DNA of 64,000 nt. It comes from Rothia mucilaginosa (GTDB lineage Bacteria; Actinomycetota; Actinomycetes; Actinomycetales; Micrococcaceae). Shown piece after piece: positions 58,111 to 64,000 of this stretch. Location: positions 1,798,001 to 1,862,000 of the forward strand of contig NZ_AP014938.1 in NCBI RefSeq assembly GCF_001548235.1, read 5' to 3'. The notes under the pieces are model-generated. The model was not told the DNA's origin and did not search any database. It saw only the letters and a list, made by a program, of their open reading frames with translations. The translations under genes were made by a program, and so were the position numbers. Every line of letters begins with the position of its first letter. The first letter of the stretch is position 1.

Positions 58111-59139
58111 ATGCGTGCACCTTTTTCGGGAGCCCCGAAGGCATCCCTGACCTCTAAGGCGCTGACCGCCTGCGCCGCAGCAACCCTGGCGCTTGGCTTG
58201 GGCGTTGGCACCGCATCCGCTCTGCCTCCGGGCGGTGCGAAGGCGTCTACCCCCGGCACCTCCTCGACCGTTTCCTCCTCGGTGAGCGAGCACGGCGTGA
58301 TTTCCTTTAGCGTGAGCGGCTTCCCCGCGAACACCGTGGTGTCCGTGAAGGTGGACGACGGCGACCTGTGCCCCTCCGATGCGGCTCAGGGCGCGTGCGT
58401 GGTGCACCAGCAGAAGACCGATAGCAACGGCAACGTCTCCGGTTCCTTCGTTCTGCCGGATGTAGGCGCTGGCACCCACACCCTGCGTTTCCTTGCGACC
58501 GGCGAGAAGCGTGACAAGGACGGCAAGTACCTGGGTACCGAGGCGTACACTAACCGCAGCCCCGAGTTCACCGTGGTGGGCGAAGGCGGTTCGGATAATT
58601 CCTCCTCGAACTCTTCGGGTTCTTCCTCGAACCGTGGCTCTTCTGGCTCGAAGGGCAACGGTGGTTCCTCGAACGGCGGATCGAACTCTAATAGCTCCGA
58701 CTCTGCAGATGAGGCTCAGGGCTCTAACGATTCTAACGAGTCCTCGTCCAATGGCGGCTCGAACGGTTCCTCGAATGGTTCGGCAGGCGGTGCGGCTGAG
58801 GCTGAGACCGTGTACACCGACGCTGAGGGTAACACCATCACCAAGGAGGAGTACGACCGCCTGAACGCGGAAGCTGGCTCTTCCGGTACCTCCGCCTCCT
58901 CCGCTCCCGCTGCTTCGGCTTCGGCAAATGCCCAGAAGAAGGCGACCGCTTCGGCGAGCGCGTCCTCTTCGGCTGTTGCGCGCGGTACTGCGTCGAGCCC
59001 GAGCGCTTCGGCTTCGGCTAACACCGCGTCCACCGTGCAGACTGTGACCTACGGTGCTGCGTTCCCGTGGGTTGGCGTGGTGGTTTTGGGCGTGAGCGTG
59101 GTGGCTGCCGCTGCGCTGCTGCTGGCCCGCAAGCGCTAA
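58111..59139 (+). CDS. Second membrane-anchored surface protein in the iron locus
   Basis: 342-residue exported protein. The signal peptide ends near ASA|LP (37). One beta domain (about 55-155) has the same style as the larger neighbour (ISFSVSGFPANTVVSVKVDDGDLC ... VLPDVGAGTHTLRFLATG) and two cysteines for a likely disulfide. A long Ser/Asn/Gly linker follows (about 160-230), then a short TDAEGNTITKEEYDRLN segment, another Ser/Ala stretch and a C-terminal transmembrane helix ending RKR. It resembles its neighbour in architecture, so the two may be distant paralogues. Two 15-bp direct repeats (58027-58041, 58045-58059) lie upstream. Confidence 0.7.
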   Translation: MRAPFSGAPKASLTSKALTACAAATLALGLGVGTASALPPGGAKASTPGTSSTVSSSVSEHGVISFSVSGFPANTVVSVKVDDGDLCPSDAAQGACVVHQQKTDSNGNVSGSFVLPDVGAGTHTLRFLATGEKRDKDGKYLGTEAYTNRSPEFTVVGEGGSDNSSSNSSGSSSNRGSSGSKGNGGSSNGGSNSNSSDSADEAQGSNDSNESSSNGGSNGSSNGSAGGAAEAETVYTDAEGNTITKEEYDRLNAEAGSSGTSASSAPAASASANAQKKATASASASSSAVARGTASSPSASASANTASTVQTVTYGAAFPWVGVVVLGVSVVAAAALLLARKR

Positions 59140-59279
59140 GACTTAACGTCGGATGCGGGTGGGGGGAGTACCCTGCCCGCTCCGGCGTTTCTCTCATTAT
59201 CTACCGGTGTGCCGGGTGCCCCTCCTGTGGGGTGCCGGGTGTGCCTCCCTGTTTTCTTGTATCGAGCATAAGGAGCATA

Positions 59280-60347
59280 GTGGCCCGCACGAGCTCATTG
59301 TCCCGAGGTGTTCAGCAGGAGAGTACGTCCCGTCAGGGTTCTGTGATTCAGGGGCAGAAGTTGGGTAAGCGCCTGGCTTTTCTGTTCTTGTTTGCGGTGC
59401 TTTTGGTGGGTGCTGTGGCTGCTTCTTTGCTGTTCGGATCGAATAATCTTCCGCCGGATCAGGTTCTGGCTGTTTTCAATGGCACTGCTTCTGAGCAGGC
59501 GCAGACGATTGTGCTGGAGCAGCGTATTCCGCGTACCCTGGTGGGTCTTGCGGCGGGTGCCGCGTTGGCGGTTGCCGGTTCGTTGATGCAGTCGTTGACT
59601 CGTAACCCGCTGGCTGAGCCCGGCCTGATGGGTGTGAATGCCGGTGCTGCGGTGGCTGTGATTGCTTCCGTGGTGGTTTTTGGTGTGATGGGTATTTGGC
59701 AGTACATGGTTGCTGCGACGATTGGTGGCGCGTTGGCTGCGGTGCTGGTGTATACGCTGGGTCGTGGCCGTGACGGGTCAATCGTGAAGCTTGCGTTGGC
59801 GGGTGTGGCGATTTCTGCTGCACTGTCGGCGATTGCGCAGGGCTTGATTTTGGCTGATCAGGATGCGTATAACGAGTTCCGTATCTGGGTTGCCGGTTCG
59901 CTGGAGGGCCGCGGTATGGATATTGCGTCGACGGTGGGTCCGGTGATTGTGCTGGGTATGCTGGTGGCGTTCTTTGTGGCTCCTGCGATTAATGCTCTGA
60001 GTATGGGCGAGGAGGCGGCGACCAGCCTCGGCGTGAGTGTTCGTACGACCCAGAATTTGACGTTGCTGGCGGTGACGGTGCTTGCCGGTGCTGCGACTGC
60101 TGCGGTGGGTCCGATTGGTTTTGTGGGTTTGGCGGTACCGTTTGTGGTGCGTGCTCTGCTCGGTAATGATGTGCGCTGGGTGAATTATGGTTCGGCGCTG
60201 TTGGGTCCGGTGTGGCTGCTGTGTGCTGACGTGTTGGCGCGTGTGCTGGTGGCTCCGCAGGAGACTCAGGTGGGTATTGTGGCGACTCTTGCCGGTGCCC
60301 CGGTGTTCTTGTTCTTGATGACTCGTCGTAAGGTGGAGGCTCTCTAA
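59280..60347 (+). CDS. Iron-siderophore ABC transporter permease (FecCD family) 1
   Basis: 355-residue permease with about ten membrane helices. It has the family motif RIPRTLVGLAAGAALAVAGSLMQSLTRNPLAEPGLMGVNAGA near 80-120, and the ATPase-contact segment GEEAATSLGVS near 242. I chose GTG 59280 because AAGGAG lies 4 bases before it; the frame stays open further upstream into the preceding gene, without a start signal. The stop overlaps the next permease by one base (TAATG). Confidence 0.92.
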   Translation: MARTSSLSRGVQQESTSRQGSVIQGQKLGKRLAFLFLFAVLLVGAVAASLLFGSNNLPPDQVLAVFNGTASEQAQTIVLEQRIPRTLVGLAAGAALAVAGSLMQSLTRNPLAEPGLMGVNAGAAVAVIASVVVFGVMGIWQYMVAATIGGALAAVLVYTLGRGRDGSIVKLALAGVAISAALSAIAQGLILADQDAYNEFRIWVAGSLEGRGMDIASTVGPVIVLGMLVAFFVAPAINALSMGEEAATSLGVSVRTTQNLTLLAVTVLAGAATAAVGPIGFVGLAVPFVVRALLGNDVRWVNYGSALLGPVWLLCADVLARVLVAPQETQVGIVATLAGAPVFLFLMTRRKVEAL

Positions 60348-61453
60348 TGTCGAATTCTTCCGCTCTTTCGATGGCGACCGCTACCACCCCAGCTAATCGT
60401 TCGGCGCGTCGTCACGGCCGCGATTTGGGTGGCCGCCCGGTGCTGACGGTGCGCGGTCCTGTGAGTGCTCAGGTGCCGTGGCGCGTACTGATCCTGAATG
60501 TGGCGTTGGTGGTGCTGATTGCGGCACTGGCGTTTTGGGGCATGTTGCAGGGTGACTACAAGATCGCCCCGGAGAAGATGATCCCGGCGCTACTGGGTGA
60601 GGGCAAGCAGATTACGGTGGCTTTCGCTCAGCAGCGTGCGGCGCGTATTGTGGCGGCGCTTCTGGTGGGTGCGGCACTTGGTCTCTCAGGTGCGATTTTC
60701 CAGGTGATTTCGGGTAATGCCCTGGGATCGCCGGATATTATCGGTTTCACGAATGGCGCCGCGACCGGTGCGCTGTTGCAGATTATTGTGTTCAATTCCG
60801 GCCCCGTTGAGGTTGCCCTGGGCGCTGTGGTTGGTGGCTTGGCGACCTCGGTGCTGGTGTGGTTGTTGACGCGCCGCACGGGTCTGCACGGTTTCCGTCT
60901 GGTGTTGGTCGGTATTGGCGTGGGGTCGACCCTGGCTGCCTTCAATGCGCTGCTGGTGGTGCGTGCTTCGCTGACTCAGGCGCAGACCGCGGCGTCCTGG
61001 CTTGCCGGTTCGCTCAACGACATCACCTGGGAGCGCACCTACGCGCTGCTGGGTCTGCTGCTCGTGGTGACTCCGCTGCTGCTGATGCTGGTCCGCCCGC
61101 TGGGCGCGATTCGTTTTGGTGACCAGGTGGCATCCGGTTTGGGTGTGAGCGTGAATGCGTACCGTGTGGCGGCTCTGTTCATCGGTGTGCTTCTGGTTTC
61201 GCTGGCGACCGCGACGACCGGCCCGATTGCCTTCGTCGCCCTGGCGGCACCGCACATCGCGAAGACTCTCGCCCGCAGTGGCGGGGTGGGCTTCACCTCC
61301 GCGGCACTCATGGGCGCGCTCATGGTGCTCGGCTCCGACCTGATTGGCCGTTTCGCTGTTCCCGGACGCATCATTCAGGTGGGTGTGGTGACCGGTGCGA
61401 TTGGTGGCCTGTACCTGATTTACCTGATTTACCTCGAAAGGAAGAAGAGCTAG
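60347..61453 (+). CDS. Iron-siderophore ABC transporter permease (FecCD family) 2
   Basis: 368-residue partner permease. A polar N-terminus of about 45 residues precedes ten helices. The motif QQRAARIVAALLVGAALGLSGAIFQVISGNALGSPDIIGFTNGA matches the FecD/FepG branch, and GDQVASGLGVS is the coupling segment. Translationally coupled on both sides by one-base overlaps. Confidence 0.92.
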   Translation: MSNSSALSMATATTPANRSARRHGRDLGGRPVLTVRGPVSAQVPWRVLILNVALVVLIAALAFWGMLQGDYKIAPEKMIPALLGEGKQITVAFAQQRAARIVAALLVGAALGLSGAIFQVISGNALGSPDIIGFTNGAATGALLQIIVFNSGPVEVALGAVVGGLATSVLVWLLTRRTGLHGFRLVLVGIGVGSTLAAFNALLVVRASLTQAQTAASWLAGSLNDITWERTYALLGLLLVVTPLLLMLVRPLGAIRFGDQVASGLGVSVNAYRVAALFIGVLLVSLATATTGPIAFVALAAPHIAKTLARSGGVGFTSAALMGALMVLGSDLIGRFAVPGRIIQVGVVTGAIGGLYLIYLIYLERKKS

Positions 61454-62295
61454 TGAACACTAGTGTGACGACCCGCCTTGAAGGCGAGAACATGGTGGTT
61501 GCCTACGGTGAGCATACGGTGCTCAACGGGGTAGATTTTCAGGTGCCGGAGGGGGAGCTGACCGTCATCCTGGGCCCGAACGCTTGCGGCAAGTCGACCA
61601 CCTTGAAGGCTCTTGCTCGCGTGAACCCGCTCAAGAAGGGTGAGGTTCGCCTGGATGGCACCCCGCTGCCGCAGATGAAGTCCCGCGCCATCGCTAAGAT
61701 TCTGGCGATGTTGCCGCAGACCCCGGAGGCGCCGAGCGGCGTGACCGTGGCGGATGTGGTGGCGCGCGGCCGCTACCCGCACCAGTCGCTGCTGCGTTCC
61801 TGGTCCGATGAGGATGAGCGCGCCTGCGTGGAGGCGATGCAGGCGGCGAACGTGCTGGAGCTTGCGGAGCGTCCCATTGAGGCGCTCTCGGGCGGTCAGC
61901 GTCAGCGCGTGTGGATCGCCATGACCTTGGCGCAGCAGACCCCGCTGATTCTGCTCGATGAGCCGACCACCTACCTGGATATCACGCACCAGATTGAGGT
62001 GCTGAACCTGACGAAGAAATTGCATTCCGAAGGCCGGACTGTAGCCGTGGTGTTGCATGACCTGAACCTTGCTTTCAGGTATGCTACTCATGTTGTGTTA
62101 ATGAAGCAGGGCCGGATTATCGCTCAGGGTGATCCGCGTGCAATAATTACACCGGAACTTATTCAGGAAGTTTTTGACCTGCAATCGGTCATTATTCCTG
62201 ATCCGTGCACTGGTACCCCTTTGGTGATTCCGAAGGAGAACCAAACGATTCATATTGCCGCTGACGCTATTTCGGCGGCCCGCGAAAGCGAGTAG
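61453..62295 (+). CDS. Iron-siderophore ABC transporter ATP-binding protein (FecE/FepC type)
   Basis: 280-residue ATPase. Walker A GPNACGKST is near 38-46, the Q loop is at MLPQTPEAP, the signature LSGGQRQR is near 141, and Walker B LILLDEPTTYLD is near 161. It starts at GTG overlapping the stop of the second permease. With the two permeases and the lipoprotein it makes a complete importer. Confidence 0.93.
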   Translation: MNTSVTTRLEGENMVVAYGEHTVLNGVDFQVPEGELTVILGPNACGKSTTLKALARVNPLKKGEVRLDGTPLPQMKSRAIAKILAMLPQTPEAPSGVTVADVVARGRYPHQSLLRSWSDEDERACVEAMQAANVLELAERPIEALSGGQRQRVWIAMTLAQQTPLILLDEPTTYLDITHQIEVLNLTKKLHSEGRTVAVVLHDLNLAFRYATHVVLMKQGRIIAQGDPRAIITPELIQEVFDLQSVIIPDPCTGTPLVIPKENQTIHIAADAISAARESE

Positions 62296-62326
62296 TTTTC
62301 GCCCCTAAGCCGCGTGGGAGTTTGCA

Positions 62327-62490
62327 CCAACCGTCTCAGTACGGGTGGAAAAGCTAGGCATTGCGCCAAGCAGCGAACGTTAGGATCTGAGGGACCCAGG
62401 ATCCCCTGCGCGTAGGGCGCCTACCCGGTGCTCGCCCGTCTTTGACGCATGAACGGATCCGAGCACTGGGTAGGTTCCATTTTGGGAACC
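62327..62490 (+). ncRNA. Highly structured intergenic region (5' part)
   Basis: Consecutive inverted repeats: CCGT/ACGG hairpin (about 62327-62348), CCTACCCGGTGCTCG (62420-62434) with CGAGCACTGGGTAGG (62460-62474), and GGTTCC/GGAACC (62473-62490). They cannot all be explained as a single terminator. Whether this is a small RNA, a 3' UTR or a riboswitch-like leader is unknown. Confidence 0.4.
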
Positions 62491-62493
62491 CGT

Positions 62494-62574
62494 AGATGAG
62501 GCACCGAGACTGCCGCATGAGACTTTGAAAGTTGTAACTTGAGAGGTTTGATGCACGGTCTCGGTGCCTCATCT
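62494..62574 (+). terminator. 17-bp stem-loop before the esterase gene
   Basis: AGATGAGGCACCGAGAC pairs perfectly with its complement at 62558-62574 across a 47-nt loop; CATTTAA follows. It could end the importer transcript or the upstream structured RNA. Confidence 0.6.
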
Positions 62575-62705
62575 CATTTAACTTCTGAACTGGCTTGGGA
62601 GGGGGGGCTGGTCTGGAGGGGTGAGGGTGGCGGCTTCGTGTTTGGGTTTGAGGAGCGTGTGCTCGCTGTCATTCTTGTCATTTTTTGGTTCTTTCGCTTT
62701 TTCCT

Positions 62706-62734
62706 TTGGCTGGAGTTTGGGTAAGGGATACCAT
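62706..62734 (+). promoter_or_regulatory. Candidate promoter of the esterase gene
   Basis: TTGGCT (62706-62711), 17-bp spacer, TACCAT (62729-62734). The iron-box-like site lies just downstream. Confidence 0.4.
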
Positions 62735-62742
62735 AGAGTGAG

Positions 62743-62761
62743 GTAGTGGAGGCTAACTAAC
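62743..62761 (+). promoter_or_regulatory. Candidate iron box before the esterase gene
   Basis: GTAGTGGAGGCTAACTAAC shares GCTAAC and the TAG half with the 19-bp DtxR/IdeR consensus (about 12 of 19 positions). It overlaps the expected transcription start. Confidence 0.35.
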
Positions 62762-62823
62762 GATAATGCGCCTCCTCACCGATTCTCACCGATTGAGTGT
62801 TTCCACAGACCAAGGAGGAACCG

Positions 62824-64000
62824 TTGGGCGAGCACGAACCCACCGCGACCGCTCCCGCGCAGAACACTTCTGCACAGGCTGCTTCTGCGCAGCCTCGTAC
62901 CGTTGCGCCGGCTGTGCGCCCGACCCCTCCCAAGACCCCGCGCCCCGTACCGGCACCGCGCGTGGACAGCCCGCTCATCAGCGCCCTCATTGCCGAGGCT
63001 GTCAGCCCCGAAGAGCTGAACGCCCGCATCGTTGAGGTCGTCTCCGAAGGCACTCCCATCATCGAGCCGGTGCACCTTGACGACGGCACCATCAGCGAGA
63101 ACGAGCGCATCGTCACCTTCCTGTACCACAACGAGCAGGCGGAGCAGGTGCTCATGTTCATCAACCGCCTGACCGATGAGAAGAACCTGGACCGTTCCCT
63201 CATGGCCCGCATCAAGGGCACCGGCTGGTGGCAGCTGAGCATGCAGATGGAAACCACCTGGCGTGCCTCCTACAACTTCTTGCCGGCGCTGCCCGGCGAG
63301 CGCCCCGCCTGGCTGGGCGATGACGACCAGGTGCGCCTGCGCGCCGCCCTGGACTCCGGCGAGGGTGACCCGCTGAACCCCGAGACCGTGTGCAACCGCA
63401 TCGGTCGTTGCATGGGTGTGGTGCAGCTTGAGCACGCGCCGGTGCAGGAGTTTATCCTGACTCAGGAAGAGATTGACGCACTGCCCGCCCCCGAGTGGAT
63501 GCAGACCTCTGACGGCCACCAGTACGTACTCGGTCGCGTGGGTAACCCCGCCCCGGATGCGCCGCTGTTCATCCAGTTCGACGGTGAGATGTGGTTCAGC
63601 CAGGGCATGGAGCAGACCCTCAACCGCGCCCATGAGGCGGGCCGTATTCCGGCGATGCACGTGTTCTTCCTGCACTCTGGCGGTCGTGAGAACCGCTGGA
63701 AGGAACTGAACGGTGACAACCCGATTGCCGACTACCTGGTGGAGATTGCGTTCCCGCACTTGGAGGCGGTGCACGGCATTAAGACCGACCCGCAGAACAT
63801 CGTGATTAACGGTCAGTCCCTGGGCGGCTTGTCCTCCCTGTTGGCGGTGTTGAGCCGCCCGGAGGCGTTTGGCGGCGCAATCGCACAGTCTTCGTCGCTG
63901 TGGCAGCCGCAGGTCATGGACCGCCTGGACGAGCTGGAGGCGGCGGGCGAGATTGACCGTCTGCGCCACCTGTACCTTGAGATTGAGGTGGGGGAGCAGG
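62824..64000 (+). CDS. Enterochelin esterase-like protein (Fes family), 3' end beyond the window
   Basis: At least 392 residues of an alpha/beta-hydrolase resembling Fes, which cleaves ferric enterobactin-type siderophores in the cytoplasm to free iron. The N-terminal Pro/Ala-rich 50 residues precede an enterochelin-esterase N-terminal domain with TGWWQLSMQMETTWRASYNF. The catalytic domain has ENRWKELNGDNPIADYLVEI and the nucleophile Ser332 in NGQSLGGLSS, followed by AQSSSLWQP. The start is a TTG at 62824, 5 bases behind AAGGAGG; no ATG or GTG is suitably placed. Adjacent to the FecCD importer, it completes a catecholate-siderophore utilisation set. Confidence 0.88.
   Translation, partial: MGEHEPTATAPAQNTSAQAASAQPRTVAPAVRPTPPKTPRPVPAPRVDSPLISALIAEAVSPEELNARIVEVVSEGTPIIEPVHLDDGTISENERIVTFLYHNEQAEQVLMFINRLTDEKNLDRSLMARIKGTGWWQLSMQMETTWRASYNFLPALPGERPAWLGDDDQVRLRAALDSGEGDPLNPETVCNRIGRCMGVVQLEHAPVQEFILTQEEIDALPAPEWMQTSDGHQYVLGRVGNPAPDAPLFIQFDGEMWFSQGMEQTLNRAHEAGRIPAMHVFFLHSGGRENRWKELNGDNPIADYLVEIAFPHLEAVHGIKTDPQNIVINGQSLGGLSSLLAVLSRPEAFGGAIAQSSSLWQPQVMDRLDELEAAGEIDRLRHLYLEIEVGEQ

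Noticed and set aside
62494..62574. Resemblance of GGCACCGAG and its mirror to the end of a Cas9 tracrRNA
   Set aside because: Only a short match; there is no repeat-spacer array, no cas gene and no anti-repeat nearby.
62766..63035. 89-codon frame starting with ATG before the esterase
   Set aside because: It is out of frame with the conserved Fes-like protein, which has a TTG start behind a strong ribosome binding site.

Overview
The window looks like a chromosomal segment of a Micrococcaceae actinomycete, most probably an oral Rothia (R. mucilaginosa-like). This is inferred from the roughly 60% GC content, frequent GTG and TTG starts, a mycothiol-dependent formaldehyde dehydrogenase, Mqo, a DUF4192 gene next to the primary sigma factor, and a catecholate-siderophore-type iron locus. 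It is mostly a core-genome region: no insertion sequence, CRISPR array or rRNA was seen, and only one gene (an isolated PD-(D/E)XK nuclease beside tRNAs) hints at phage ancestry.

Layout. 1-2.3 kb: lpdA (partial) and pepA on the minus strand. 2.7-7.5 kb: a PAC2 protein, a DUF4192 protein and the primary sigma factor. 7.9-13.8 kb: an ADP-ribosylglycohydrolase-like gene (minus), then sbcD-sbcC. 13.8-24.2 kb: an MFS transporter, the mscR/MBL-fold pair for mycothiol-dependent formaldehyde detoxification, an alpha/beta hydrolase, a YihY/BrkB membrane protein, mqo and a family 5 solute-binding lipoprotein. 24.4-26.5 kb: tRNA-Leu, bcp, tRNA-Lys and a hypothetical gene. 26.7-30.6 kb: ilvB-ilvN-ilvC behind an apparent attenuator whose 12-residue leader peptide is rich in Ile/Leu/Val; leuB and ilvE follow at 41.7 and 43.1 kb, so most of branched-chain amino acid synthesis lies within 18 kb. 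30.7-41.4 kb: a second tRNA-Lys, metG, an ABC exporter facing a NarL-type two-component system, and a Tat-exported glycine-rich protein. 44.5-47.2 kb: an FAH-family hydrolase, gltX and a small membrane protein. 47.5-48.7 kb: tRNA-Gly, -Gln, -Glu and -Val. 49.9-54.3 kb: def-fmt-rsmB-rpe. 54.6-64 kb: an iron-uptake locus (binding lipoprotein, two membrane-anchored surface proteins, two permeases, ATPase, and an enterochelin-esterase-like protein that runs off the end).

How the genes work together. The right-hand 9.4 kb reads as one ferric-siderophore system: surface proteins and a lipoprotein outside, a FecCD-type ABC importer, and a cytoplasmic esterase to release the iron. Weak DtxR/IdeR-like boxes sit before the lipoprotein gene and before the esterase gene. 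The translation genes (metG, gltX, def, fmt, rsmB and seven tRNAs) and the amino acid genes are typical housekeeping.

The less ordinary content is mainly between genes: a three-copy GC-rich stem-loop repeat around the sigma-factor region, a duplicated tRNA-Lys neighbourhood with an inverted 120-bp element, a long AT-rich palindrome next to a DnaA-box-like site, an 8-bp tandem repeat, a 60-bp inverted repeat in the tRNA cluster, and a 280-nt multi-hairpin region before the esterase gene. Third-position base choice follows the strand in patches rather than the gene direction, and flips inside sbcC. All calls are from reading the sequence; no database search was run.
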